Assembly: GCA_947095585.1 (NCBI GenBank)
Contig: OX352763.1
Location: 42,706,010-42,770,009, forward strand
Reading direction: 5' to 3'
DNA from: Nephrocerus scutellatus
Lineage: Eukaryota; Arthropoda; Insecta; Diptera; Pipunculidae
DNA: 64,000 nt
Position numbers and translations under genes: made by a program
Notes under the pieces: generated by a model
What the model saw: the letters and a program-made list of their open reading frames with translations, nothing else
Databases searched by the model: none
What the model was told of the DNA's origin: nothing
Shown here: positions 1 to 11,084 of the stretch, piece after piece
How positions within the stretch are numbered: the stretch's first letter is position 1
How the letters are laid out: each line of letters starts with the position of its first letter

Positions 1-684
1 AATTTAAAAGTGGAACTTCATCCCCGAAACACGGGAAATAGAGAGATCGTGCAGCGTTGCATTCATTGCCTTCCGATTTCTGTTGTTTTCTTTAAGGAGA
101 GCACTAAACTTTATCTGCACAATAAATTTAGGCTTAGAAAATTTATTGTTTAATCCCAATAGCGCGCCTATTTGCACGGTCGAGCTAGGATCTCTTTCTC
201 TTGGTTACCCTACTTGCCTGAGATAGTCATAGTTATATCTTGCATAAATAGAGAATCCAATAAATTTTGACGAAACTTGCTGAGAAAACATTAAAATAAT
301 AAAAATTCATATTCCGTGAGATCGCTTAGATCTTAGATCTTTGCCGTGTCTGCGGATTCTGATGTTTCGGAATACAGCTTGGTTATAACTTCGTGACAGT
401 ATTTATTCCTCATTGCGGTCTACCATCTATGTTCGTGGTGATGTAACCTATCACAGTTTAAATTTGTCTAATAGTCAAGTTACGTAATGATAACTTCTAC
501 TACGGCTTTGTTACAGAACCCCCAATCTAGACAGTAATTCAACGTATAATGAGTTAAAAATGCACTGTGTGACTGTATAACCTTAATTGTAACATTTGGC
601 CCACATCCTGAAATCGTCATTTGGGCCTGAAAACTGTGAAGGGATACTAATTTATTTGCTAAGTTAATTAATCTCACTTAGCTG
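1..684. other. No recognisable feature
   Basis: AT-rich sequence with only short open frames on either strand. I see no motif, repeat or RNA gene here. Confidence 0.5.
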
Positions 685-835
685 CTAATGAGCCCACTAG
701 AATACCCGAGATGGAAGATCACACTAACATCCTTGACATGTTTCTTACTTCTTATCTTAATAAACAGACCGTCATTATATCATCACCTCTAAGATATTCC
801 GACCATTGCATGTATCAGCTTAGTTTTCGTTTTCA
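685..835 (+). pseudogene. CR1-like LINE, endonuclease fragment
   Basis: The translated stretch PTRIPEMEDHTNILD, followed by an FLTS motif and then YSDHC, matches the end of an APE-type endonuclease. The SDH motif carries a catalytic His. The same order (PTRIPDIEN, FLTSGPD, SSDHC) occurs in the longer copy on the minus strand near 42550-42660, so this is the same family. A SINE cuts it off at about 836. It is probably the 5' part of a LINE copy that resumes at 1430 and 3240. Non-functional. Confidence 0.6.
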
Positions 836-1117
836 AACTACGCAGGTAAAGAATAAGAGCATGGCTTCTGAGCAGGAGGTTCGTGGTTCGAATCCCATTA
901 ACACCAAAAGTATTTTTCACGGTGTCCCACCTCTCGCGAAAGTCTGACAAAATATATATCCGAGAGTAATAACTTGTCACGGAAAGCTACTCAATTCGCC
1001 GTTTGGGTCCGGCATTAAATTGTAGGTCCCATTTAAGTTCAAAAATAATATACATTAACACAAATGGTTGCGAGAAGCTAGGCCTTGGCAATGGTCTGTC
1101 TCGCCGAATATCATTAG
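836..1117 (+). mobile_element. tRNA-derived SINE, degenerate copy
   Basis: It carries a polymerase III B-box (GGTTCGAATCCC) near 892 and body phrases shared with the better copy at 28739-29020: AAAGTATTTTTCACGGTG, CTTGTCACGGAAAGCT and GTCTGTCTCGCCGAATAT. The A-box region is eroded (normally TGGCTCAGTGG). The 3' end has only a remnant of the ATT tail. It sits between two pieces of the same CR1-like LINE, which suggests it inserted there. SINEs are moved in trans by LINE machinery; this one encodes no protein. Confidence 0.75.
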
Positions 1118-1429
1118 TGAAAAAAACTAACAGTATGGTTTCACGAGAAATCCGACTGCGATGAAATTTCTGATACTGATTATTCACAGCGGTATATTAA
1201 TTATCCTTTTAAGCTAAAAAAGATTTTATGAATAGAAACATTTGCTTTCGGTAATATTAAAATTTTGACCAGTTAGAAATGACTGCAATGTCTACCTTAG
1301 ATGAGTTAAATTCGATTTAAGCCGAAACGAAGACAAAAAAAGTTTCAATGTCCGAAAAGAAGTAAAAAGCTAGTCATTAAACACAAGGCTAGTCTTCTTG
1401 CTTAACCTTTCGAAGCTAGCTCCACCGTA
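1118..1429. other. Unassigned stretch inside a broken LINE
   Basis: No clear coding signal. By position it should hold the linker between the endonuclease and RT of the interrupted CR1-like LINE, but I cannot read it in any frame. Confidence 0.3.
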
Positions 1430-1611
1430 ACTGCGTGTATTCCCACAATAGTTTTGAAGACGTCTTCTTCAACATTATCATGACGCTATATCAATTTTTC
1501 ACTTCTTCTGGAGTCTTGCCAAAGAGTTGGAAAACAACCTTTGTAAAGCATATACCCAAAAAACGTTACTCGTATCGACCTATAGCGCCAACATCTCTCC
1601 AAGGTCATGAA
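1430..1611 (+). pseudogene. CR1-like LINE, N-terminal RT fragment
   Basis: The plus strand encodes LPKSWKTTFVKHIPKK and then SYRPIAPTS, the start of a Jockey/CR1-type reverse transcriptase (usual pattern: PKSWK...PIPKKG...YRPIALTS). A frameshift separates an upstream piece (IPTIVLKTSSSTLS) from this one. It ends at about 1611, where RTE sequence on the opposite strand begins in the middle of a SKVMEKLA-like motif. This fits disruption by RTE insertion. Confidence 0.65.
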
Positions 1612-3020
1612 AAAGCTTGCCATCCCTAAACTCTGGACGTCCTGGTCTAGGCCATCTTCCTGCGTATGATTGGCCGGCCTCGCTGTCGTGTACCATGAAT
1701 CCAAACACAAAAGACTTTCCGAGCAGGATCATCTTCGCTCATGCCAGCTAGGTGTCCTGCCCACCGGAACTTAAGTATTTTCACGGTGTCGTAGATCTCA
1801 TCATTATAGAGTCTCAAGAATCGTCCTTCCTCACATACGTGGCCAACAATTCTCTCTTTTCTCTCGAATGCGGCTAAGAGGTCAGAATGGCTTTTGTTAA
1901 GTCCCAAGTCTCGAATCCATATGTAAGTACTGGTATGACCATTGTCTTATATAACAGCAGCTTGGTTGTTATAGCTAAGTTCCTAGATTTGAAGAGTCTT
2001 GACAGACTATAGTAGGCTTTGTTGGCTTTAAGCAACCGTGCGCGTATTTCTGGTTCCATGCTGTTGTCGAGTGCTACAGTTGACCCAAGATAGTTAAAGG
2101 ATTGCACTACTTCAAATTCGCGCTCTTTGATTTGAGGGACCAATGTTGGATCTTCTACTCGCAGACGTGGCCACCATGTACTTTGTTTTGCTCTAATTTA
2201 TATGCATCCCGCTTGATCTGGATGAAAGCTTCCTGTACAGCTCTTGGGTTTCTACCAACGATTCCAATATCGTCCGGAGAGCCATTTATGAATGGACTTT
2301 TAGAGGGTTGTTCCTCTCGCCGTTACGTTAGAGTCTCGGATCACTTTCTCCAACGCCAGGTTGAAGAGAAAGCAGGCCAGTCCATCCCCTTTTCGGAGCC
2401 CATTATAGATGTTGAATGGGCTTGATAGTGATCCGGATGTTTTTACTTGGCTAATAACATTGGTCATGGTTAACCTACATAATCTTGTCAGTTTATTTGG
2501 GATGCCGAATTCTCTCATGGCTTTACAAAGTTCTACTCTGGCTATGCTATCATAGGCGGCTTTAAAGTCTATAAAAAATGGTTTAGTGAGTTTTGAAACT
2601 CACATTATTCCATCACCTGCCTTATGTTTTAAATCTGATCAGATTCACCTGGGATGAAGCCACACTGGTATAGACCTATGATGATTTTAGCGTATGGGGC
2701 TATTCTGTCTTGAAGAAAAGAGGAGAAAATATTATACGCGGTACTCAACAACGCTATACCACGATAATTGCTGCAGGTTGTGATATCTCCTTTCTTAAGT
2801 ATTATTTTTGAGCCGATTTATCGCTTTGCTAGCTGCGTCTATGCTTCATTAAGCAACTCATAAAAGTGCCCTTCGCATCGCTCTAAGATGCCTTTGAGAT
2901 CGGCAATCAGATTACCCTCTTTGTCTTTGCATTATGTGCAACGCGGTGTATACTGTATATTGCGTCATACCGTGGACTCTTTGGTAAAACTTCCTCGTCT
3001 GTTGTGGTTCTCGCTCTCCG
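1612..3020 (-). pseudogene. RTE-type LINE remnant (RT and C-terminus)
   Basis: Reading the minus strand from high to low coordinates gives RT motifs in order: NYRGIALLSTAYNIF (about 2760), QCGF (about 2665), DFKAAYDSIARVEL (about 2560), GIPNKLTRLCRLTM (about 2505), GLRKGDGLACFLFN (about 2390), FNYLGSTVALDNS (about 2100), then RWAGHLAGMSEDDPARKV (about 1750). These are RTE-clade signatures. The copy matches the one at 18812-20810 but is more decayed: the Tyr of YADD near 2265 is lost, there are several frameshifts, and about 60 bp is missing near 2840. Both ends are truncated. It lies inside a CR1-like LINE on the other strand. Confidence 0.8.
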
Positions 3021-3239
3021 CCGATCGGATTGCATAGCTCACTGAAAAATTAAGACAGTCTATTCACAAATTTGTTTGCAGCAAGAGCTCATCAAGCTCT
3101 TTGGTATTGCTATAGTAGCTACATTTCTAAACGTTAAATCTAGGCCAACTTTGACATTTATATTATTTATCTCCTGTCCACTACTTCTAATGACATAAAA
3201 GAGTAAAACCAAATGCCGTTATATCTCTAAGCGTAATTT

Positions 3240-3445
3240 CAACATCAAGGAATCTAAAAAGCTCACAATTCTCGCTATGTGCGTCAATAACAAGCTTCAT
3301 TGGAACGATAAAATATTCGCCACCACCATGTTTAGACTTCCTAAAACGGTGCAAGTAAAACTTCACTCTCTCTCAGACCTATTTAAAGGGTCTACTAGAC
3401 TAGACTGTAGCTTGTTTGTTCCACTAGTTGCTCCAACGAAATATT
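3240..3445 (+). pseudogene. CR1-like LINE, C-terminal fragment
   Basis: Encodes MCVNNKLHWNDKIFATT, followed by a KRCK...SDL region and VPLVAPT. This parallels MSVNDKLRWNDHIF...PSDL...WSGAP in the copies at 41037-41225 and 12530-12740. It is probably the downstream end of the copy starting at 685, displaced by the RTE element at 1612-3020. The stretch 3021-3239 between them is unassigned. Several stops and frameshifts. Confidence 0.55.
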
Positions 3446-3454
3446 CAGTTGCAT

Positions 3455-4110
3455 CCCATCCATTTTTTTATAATGTACACATGCTCAAGGGGTTTTGCAC
3501 CCTAATAATGCTTAGCACAGCGTGGGCGTTAGGAAATTAAAGAGAGGAATAGTTGAGATATCTATGCATATGTGTCCTAAATGACTGTAGATCATACAAA
3601 TGCGGAAACACGGAATCGGGCACATTCTACATAATTTTTGTGCGGCTAATAGAGGAATCTCTGAATTGGCTGGTGCGTCCGAAGAAAGGTCTAATGGTAG
3701 ACATGTGAGCTCGAGTTGTGGCACGGGTATTGCAGTTGTGTTGGAGGATGGGCGGGGGGCATCTGGATATTTCTTTTGAATACTGATTGTGAAAAGCGAT
3801 AAAACAGTGACAAGTACGAAACATTCCTACGATGTTCCATCGATTTGATTGTTTTTTCGATACTAATTCGTCACCAATTTGTCGCGCGGTTCTAAATTTC
3901 ATCTAGTAGATGCAATGTGGTCATGGGGGCACCTGCCCAGATAATACGAGTATAGTCCATTGGATGTGTATCTACCATTAAAGCCAATTTTGCCAGCCAA
4001 TTGAATATTGAAACTGACACTTTTTTTGGTTTATGCTTTAAAGTATATGAACCAGTTTCTTCCTCTCTGTCTTCGCTAATCCTGTGCATATAAAATGATT
4101 AGGAAACTTG
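3455..4110 (-). pseudogene. CR1-like LINE, 3' end of an inverted second copy
   Basis: Minus-strand frames encode IIWAGAPMTTLHLLDEI, then RTARQIGDELVSKKQSNRW, RPFFGRTSQFRDSSISRT and finally the 3' terminal DNA motif GCTTAGCACAGCGTGGGCGT (3509-3528). The same 3' motif occurs near 40560, and inverted near 12960 and 55930. This copy lies tail to tail with the plus-strand fragment ending at 3445. Multiple frameshifts; not functional. Confidence 0.65.
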
Positions 4111-4677
4111 TGGACATATTTTCTCTGGATAATTCGAGACCATGATCATGAAAAAATTGCTCACGGCTTTGCTTGCGCTTCAATACCTGATTCTGATCGA
4201 TCGATTTTCAAATATATGATTCAAGAATAAAAAAACTACATTGGCCACAACTTTTTTTTCGTTTTGAACTAATACCGAAGTGTATTTTATCGGCACTATG
4301 AACAACGCCTTTTGATTTTATGCAGATGTCATAAAATTACTTTGGTTCGGGTAAGACTTAAGGACAATCATTCACAACCCTTTGAAGAACGGCACATTTA
4401 ATTCATTTAATAGTCTCGCTGACATAAGAGATCAGTGTTGCTGAGACCACGTAAAGTGTCTCAAATAAAACCTTTCGTTAAATGCTTAGCGTTCTAACAG
4501 TCATATACTCTTCAATTCTTTTAAATCTATTAGTACTGCTGAATCCTTCTCTGGCAGGAGTCGATCGGAACGACTGATTCGACGATGTATGTTAGCTAGC
4601 GACTGAACGTGAGAATGATGCGTACCGAACAATGCAATAGTGCAAGCAATAGAATATAATGATCTCTGAATATATTA
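4111..4677. other. No recognisable feature
   Basis: AT-rich DNA with no motif I can name on either strand. Confidence 0.45.
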
Positions 4678-5672
4678 TAAACCAACTCATAAAAATTAAA
4701 ATTGTTCGTGTAAATTCTCTAATCGGGGATACACAATCTGCAAAGTTTAAATAAAATCGGGTAAATTTTTTAAAAAAATTGTTTTCGAGTCCCCTTTTCC
4801 GATCACTCCAAATTTTTACAAAAAGTCTTTCCATAGGATATACACATGTGTATAAAATTTTACGAAAATCGATCTAATTTTTATAAAATTTACATGGACT
4901 ACCCCCGGGCCTAAGGGCCCAATTTTACAAAAAGGTTTGTCCATCAGAGATCCACATGTGTTTAAAATTTGAAGAAAATCGGGTTAATTTTTACAAATAT
5001 TATGTAGGCACCCCTCGGGACTTAGGCCCCGATCACCGCAAAACTTTTACAAAATTTTTTTTTTTTATCGGAGTTACACATATAAAAAATTTGAAGAAAA
5101 TCTGGTAAATTTTTAAATAATTTATGTGGGCACCACTCACTCATGCCTCGGGGCCCGATCGATCTAAAAATTTTACAAAAAGTTTTGAATATCGGAGATA
5201 CACAGGTGTTAAAAATTTTAAGAAAATCGGGTTAAAATTTCAAAAATTATATGGGCATCCGTCGGGTCTCAGGGTCCGATCACTCGAAAAATTTTACAAA
5301 AAGTTTTGTACATCGGAGATACACAGGTTTTTAAAACTTGAAGAAAATCGGGTTAATTTTTACAAATATTATGTAGGCACCCCTCGGGACTTAGGCCCCG
5401 ATCACCGCAAAAATTTTACAAAAAAAATTTTCATCGGAGTTACACAGGTTTTTAAAATTTGAAGAAAATCTGGTAAATTTTGTAATTTATTTGTATCGGA
5501 GCCCCCCGACGATACCAGAGAGGCCTGGAGTTTAAAAAAGGGTTGTCATGGGAAATGCACATGTGCGCAAAGTTTGCATAAAATCGGGCTTTAGGAAGTG
5601 AGTTAACAATTGATCACAAGATTTGGTGTGTCCAGCCAACCAGCCAGCCAGCCAGCCAGTCCGCCGAGAATT
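4678..5672 (+). mobile_element. Family A element with ~120-bp tandem repeats
   Basis: Begins with a 5' motif seen in other copies (CTCATAAAAATTAAAATTG, then AAATTCTCTAATCGG at 4718). It then carries about six degenerate units of about 120 bp. Each has a GGAGATACACA-type start, AAGAAAATCGGGTTAAT, a GC-rich CCCCTCGGG...GGCCCGATCA box and TTTTACAAAAAGTTTT. Units starting near 4950 and 5320 are almost identical, giving a higher-order period of about 365-370 bp. The 3' part has a CGGGCTTTAGGAAGTG motif and a CCAG microsatellite (5643-5661). It codes for nothing. The layout (subterminal inverted repeats, central satellite, tetranucleotide tract) resembles Helentron-associated INE/DINE-1 elements; that classification is inference. 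Confidence 0.7.
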
Positions 5673-6407
5673 AAAAAAAAACTAGCGGAAATACCCGTCG
5701 TTTCCCAGCTGCACTGAACCCAACGAAATTGACCACCCACACCCTGATCTTCCGCCGGTTTTTTTTAAAATTCTTGGCAGTTTTTTATGATTTTTTTGTG
5801 GGTTTTTCGGGAGCTTCCCATATACAACAATTGAAGGCCGATGGTTTTAAGTAACGACTATAATGTCAATTTGAATTCTAGTTTTATATAATATACTTAT
5901 TAGATTTAAAATTAAAAACATGGGGCGCATACTCATCAACCAATTATTTATTGGGCTCTCCACGTTTTGCATTTATTTTTATAAGTATATTTTCATAGCT
6001 GTTCTCAGGACTATCCGTATGGGGCTAGGAGATAAATTATTTTATAGTTTTTAGTTCTTTTTGAAAATGCTTAAAAGTAAAATTGTATTTTTATTCGTAC
6101 AATTATTTTTGTAACGAAATATAATTTAATGGTGTTTTTATCAACTATGTGTGCAATACGCCATCTCACAAATAACCTGTAGTTTTTTTATGGACATTAT
6201 AGCTCGCTTCATTTATCTCGGGTTTTTCCCCAAATGGAAACTGTCTCTATTATTGAGTATTTATTAGTCCAAGTGACTAGATTACAATACCACAAATATG
6301 GGAAATTTTTTTATATTTTTTAATACAACTGCTTTAATAACCGCCCACCTATCATCTACCAGATCATGCGTTGAGTAATAATCTGAAGCCATGCGAAGAT
6401 ATGTACT
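5673..6407. other. No recognisable feature
   Basis: AT-rich, no usable open frame, no repeat I can match within the window. Confidence 0.45.
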
Positions 6408-6635
6408 TTTGACCTTACATCACAATCTTGAACGCTTCCAGCTACAAGATCACTGTTAGACTTTTTTGAGAGAACATTGAATCTTTAAGGTTAAACAATG
6501 TACATTTTTTTAAATGCACATTGTTTGATCTTAAAAATTTTCTTTTCTATCAAAAAAGATCAACAGTAGCTTTGTAGCTGGAAGTGTTCAGGAGATATAG
6601 GGTGTGAAGTCATGTAATATCAATAGTACGTGTTC
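6408..6635. repeat. Imperfect long inverted repeat (MITE-like)
   Basis: The left arm (CGCTTCCAGCTACAAGATCA at about 6434) and right arm (TTTGTAGCTGGAAGTGTTCA at about 6571) are inverted copies around an A/T-rich centre with AACAATGTACATTT and its inverse. The right-arm flank (GATATAGGGTGTGAAGTCA) recurs in diverged form at 6885-6915, as does the GTACGTGT phrase after it. This could be a decayed MITE or the end of a larger element. No TSD could be fixed. Confidence 0.5.
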
Positions 6636-6977
6636 GTTAATTTTGAGAACGTTCCATTTTAACCCTGCTCCTGTTGACTGAATGCAACAATATTATTAGG
6701 TGGATTTATATAAAATGAATTGGCTTTAATACTGCATTTGTCAAAAAAAATTATAGTGGAGCATTTCTTGAAATAATCTCGTTTGAATATAAAATTTCCA
6801 AAAAAAATTTTGACATTGACTTTGACGACGTCCATATAGATAATGGTTTTAGACCAACAGTTACCTTATAAATGGAATCGTTCAAGAGTTACAGGGTGTG
6901 AGGTAATTTTAGAAAAAAGTACGTGTATTCACATTAAAACGCTACGTACACCGCAGGGGGTGACAATAGACCACCCT

Positions 6978-7055
6978 TCCCATACGATTTTTTCACGAAA
7001 TTAATCAAGGAATCGCCCCTTTACGTATTTGCCACCTTAACGGAAAAAACTCTGT
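6978..7055 (-). repeat. Interspersed repeat shared with 26228-26290
   Basis: TACGATTTTTTCACGAAATT followed by AAGGAATCGCCCCTTTACGT is the reverse complement, with a few changes, of 26228-26290. There it directly precedes a family A copy. The source element is unknown. Confidence 0.6.
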
Positions 7056-8049
7056 ATATGTCTTGTGTCTTCAGAAAGAGGATGTGGTCTTGCCATAGAT
7101 ATTGGTTGATATCTTGATTCGGCTTATGTTTCGAATTCATATATTTTGAAATCAAAACCTCTATCTTTGAGCTAAAAACGAAATTATTACTTTTCTCTCT
7201 TAAAAATAAATCAAATTGTCTTAAAATTACTTATTTGGAAATGGGTATTTAATTTTGTAAAAACCCGATTTAGCTGTTTTTAATAATTATTTAGATAATT
7301 TTTTCAATAATTTATATTAAAGTCATTCATATACTTAATTTCTTTAGATAACTTATGAAGGCAGTAATATTTTTATCACTCTTCGTTCTAAATATTCCTC
7401 TAAACTTCTTTTTGTTAATAATATTCTAATTTATTTGAGAAATGTCAAAAATAAGGCGTATAAAATCTATCTCATCTAAATCACTTAGGATAATACAGAT
7501 TTTAATTGTGTACTTTAAAAGTTCTAAGTCTTTTAGTTAGAATTTTTGAATAATTTCCTTTACTTTGAAGTGAAGAATTTTGAATCCAAAATAAAAGGTA
7601 ATCCGGAGTATTTTTTAAAATGTGTTTCAATGCTCAATAGGTAATAGGTTTCAATACAGTACAAACCGATTTACAGCTAAATCTTTACAAAATACTGTTA
7701 ATTTATTTGTTCATTTTTTTTAAATCGGTATATTCGAATAATAAGTGCATTCAATTAAACGCGTAAAGTACTCTAAAAATGGCTTAAACGGCATACATTT
7801 ACCACCTCGAAAATGAACTGTCAAATATTGTATGCGTAAAGGTCTCATAATACTCTACGAAGATTTTGGTTCAGAAATCAATCGCGGAAAGTTTCGCAAA
7901 ATCTCAATAGTCAAACTTTGTACTTTGTGATTCAATTAAATTTACTCAAGCAAATTTTCGAGTGGTGTTCACTTAAGCACCACAGAAATTTATACATTTA
8001 CGAGCTGTATAAATTTATCAGATTAAGTGAATTTAATGATTTTATTAAA
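7056..8049. other. Very AT-rich stretch, nothing recognised
   Basis: No coding motif on either strand. The open frame at 7918-8193 is AT-rich noise running into the SINE fragment. Confidence 0.45.
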
Positions 8050-8180
8050 ATAATTATATTCGGCGCGACAGACCATTGCGGTCCAAAGCCTAGCTTCTCG
8101 CAACCATTTGTGTTGCGCATGTATATTTTTGGACACAAATGGAAGGGACCCACAAATAAAGGCCGGATCCGAACGGCGAT
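8050..8180 (-). mobile_element. SINE fragment, 3' half
   Basis: The reverse complement gives CGCCGTTCGGATCCGG, GGGTCCCTTCCATTTGTG, ACACAAATGGTTGCGAG, CAATGGTCTGTCGCGCCGAA and an ATT-rich tail. These correspond to the 3' half of the SINE at 28739-29020. The tRNA-related head is missing, as expected for 5' truncation or later deletion. Confidence 0.8.
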
Positions 8181-8460
8181 GGTTTTATTATAGATATTGA
8201 TAATAATCTTGTATCATTAAATTATTGTATTAATATCGAATCAATGCATATTTCGTCGCAGATATTTTTAATGCAATTAAAAGTTTAGTAAAAACTTCGT
8301 CAATTGGCATTGATGGTATTGTCAATTTATTTTTGATTGAATTTTTGACAGTTTACAACAGTGACAGTTTTGACAGGCAACAATTGTTTAGTAAAAATAA
8401 TCAAATTTTTTATTAAAGAACTTAAATTTGATTGCATTTGAATTCTATCTGGTTGCCTAA

Positions 8461-8822
8461 TCTTGCTACCTTCGGTTCCTATGTTATTGACAATGTTGAA
8501 AAAGCTTTGCAGGTTGACAGTTGACACGGTTTTTAGTAAGGCTTTTGTTTCTGTAAATCATTGGAAAATTATACATAAACTTAATTGTTTTGGTTTCCAT
8601 TCTAATTTATTAATTTGCATATCATCATTTCCTACTGGAAAGACACAGAGTGTAAATATTGAAAACTGTGTTTCTTATGACAGCAAGGTTACATCAGGGA
8701 CCTTTACTATTGTTTATGAAGGATGCTGTTTTGAAATTCAAACGTGCCATGCATGGTTTATCGTTTACACTTGTCTTTATATTTTCGGGTTTTTGGTTCT
8801 TAAATACTACAACGGTATTTAA
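8461..8822 (+). pseudogene. LINE reverse-transcriptase fragment
   Basis: The frame encodes FSKAFVSVNHWKIIHKL, FGFHSNLLICISSFPTGKT and CVSYDSKVTSGT. These match RT motifs of Jockey/CR1-type LINEs (DFSKAFDSVNH...KL, GF...L..WISSFL..RTQ, VTSGVPQG). The catalytic Asp of SKAFD is Val here, and the GVPQG block is replaced by unrelated residues, so an internal deletion joins it to later sequence. An upstream piece in another frame reads YVIDNVEKALQVD. Dead copy; family not the same as the CR1-like copies, as far as I can see. Confidence 0.6.
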
Positions 8823-9604
8823 TACTTAGTTATACTTAACACATTGCGTTAGCATGAAAAATAACTATAACACTACAACTATGGTGATCTGATGTTATTT
8901 GGAATAATATTTAGTAGTGACTTGGAGTATTGATCAATCAAGTACGACGTAGTCAAAAAAAAAGCACTTGGCCAGCTGCTAATGGTTTAAAACTTAGGTT
9001 GTTCGGAAGGAAAAATGCCAATATGTATATGGAATCGAGTACTTGAAAAGGCCTCGGTTGAACGGGAAGTGTTCGGTATAGTCAACAAATGTTTAGTCAA
9101 AACTGAAGCATTTTTGAATAAGAATGGCTGAGTATCTGAGGTGTTCGAGAAGAACTAAATAAGCTCGGAGTGGGTAACAAATACGATGCAGTCAAAACGA
9201 AAGTATTTTAAAGGCTACAGACAAAAAAAGCGTAATCGCAAAAGGAAAACTACTTCAAAGAAACGGCGATCATCCTCGGTCTGATCTAAAAGTCAATAAA
9301 TTTTTGTTATGAAATGTTGCTCCCTAAAATTAAATTTTTGGTTCTTTGGTATATACAGCGTTTTCGTTTTTTCTAATTTATTTATTTAAATCCGGCGCTC
9401 TTGTTGGGATACCCTATAGAAGCGCCTGCACCAATAGCATCTCAACGATACCCTTGTCCTGTTTACGTTAGGCAGTAAGATCCTTCAAATACTAAAATAC
9501 CGTATAATAAAATCCCGCAACTCGCGTTAATGGTTTTCGCAAAAATATTTCAAAGAGAAAAAAATATCATATCACATTGTTGTGTGTTAAGAGATTTAAT
9601 ACTT
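8823..9604. other. No recognisable feature
   Basis: No motif, repeat or long frame that I can support. Confidence 0.4.
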
Positions 9605-9735
9605 ACAGGAACTCTTCGAAATTTTCACAAAAAGTGTTGTCATCGGAGATACACATGTCTACAAAATTTGAACATAATCGGGCTTTAGAAAGTGATCACA
9701 ATAGTTGGCCAGCCTGCCGGGCACTCACCGACACA
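9605..9735 (+). repeat. Family A fragment, 3' part
   Basis: TTTTCACAAAAAGTGTTGTC, ATCGGAGATACACATGTCT and CATAATCGGGCTTTAGAAAG match the last satellite unit and the 3' region of family A (compare 5545-5650). It ends near a short GGCCAGCC remnant of the CCAG tract. Confidence 0.75.
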
Positions 9736-11084
9736 CTGGCACTCTAAGTTAATAAAGAGAATTTGAAAGTAAAACAAAAAAAAAATGCACAAATATATCA
9801 TCTGTTGATCAATTGCGGGGCGTTGACGATATCCAAAGTATCTCTGTGCTAAACGACGTCGTTGGATGCTGTTTGGTCTGATCCAGTTTTCCTTTTCCAT
9901 TCGTACGCTCTGCTAAAAAAACACTGTTTTTGTTATATGCGCGTGCTTGGGAACAGCATGCCATGCGATATTTTTTTTATAAAATATAACATTTATTTAA
10001 TGAATGGAGGCAAAGAATACTCGTAAGGACATCCTGATACCATAACTCCGCACACTCCTTTAAAAGATTTTACTCATTTGCGAGTAAATGGCGAACGTCA
10101 TCGCCGTAACATTTCCGAATAACGCCAAGATAAGTCTTCTCCAATGAATAGAGGATCAAAGTTCTTTCGGTCGACATCTTGCATTTAATAGGAGTTTTAT
10201 GTCGTATAATTGTGGATGAGTAGTACGTGTAGTAGAGCTACGGCGATGTAGAAAATATGGTACCGACATTTTTATGACTTCATAAACGGCCACATTTCCT
10301 AGTCGACAAGTATAGTGTTGGTGTGGTATGGCGGTAACTTGTCCCTACATTTACCATCCGAAAGCAAAAACACCTTTGCAATGCAGGGAAAGGAGTGAAT
10401 CATGCTGATGAATGTGAAATAAAAAGTGAACAACTTTTGGAACGCAACTGTACACCAATACTCCATTCATCCTTGGAGTTCTTCGGTAGCAAACATAAAA
10501 CCGCCTCATAAACGCGATATTGTCGTTTAAAACCCAATATGAATGTCATCGTCGAACCTTCTCGAAGTTTATTGTTATTATTCATTTTTAGTAGACTTCA
10601 TTTATTTCACTTTAAGTAATAAGCCTTGGCTGGACACAAACTTAATGGACATATTCGGTTTTGCTGCATTTTTTACGACTGCGACGAAATTTGTTTTTCC
10701 TGATTAAGTTTCGGTTCCAAAAGCTCACACGCTTTCATTTTGATCGCTATGCTGCAGCTAATTTTATCCATTTTCACTAAAAGCATTATAATAAGTGCAA
10801 GGAAGCAGAACGAACCAAAAATATTGGCAGAGATATCTGACTGGTTTTATATGAGAAGGACGCGTAGAAGTATTAAATTCTAGAAAGAATAACAGACATC
10901 ACATTTGTACATTGTGTAAACCGAGTCGACTTAATGTGGCATATTTAATATTTATTCTCACACTTTATCTGAATGATAAAGATGAGTTGTTTCCCATTAT
11001 TTAGCAACAGAAAAGTATAATCTGATATTAATCTAGTCGCCTATTCAAGAAATCTTTTATCTTGGAAGGATGCTAAGTAAACTT
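9736..11084. other. Unassigned 1.3 kb
   Basis: Less AT-rich than its surroundings, but without recognisable protein motifs in any frame. Could be unique DNA or an unrecognised old element. Confidence 0.35.

Noticed and set aside
890..905. tRNA gene suggested by GGTTCGAATCCC
   Set aside because: It is the B-box of a SINE: the same body sequence follows in three copies, and no tRNA cloverleaf can be completed.
4690..5640. CRISPR-like array
   Set aside because: Units are contiguous tandem repeats of about 120 bp without unique spacers, in a eukaryotic context.
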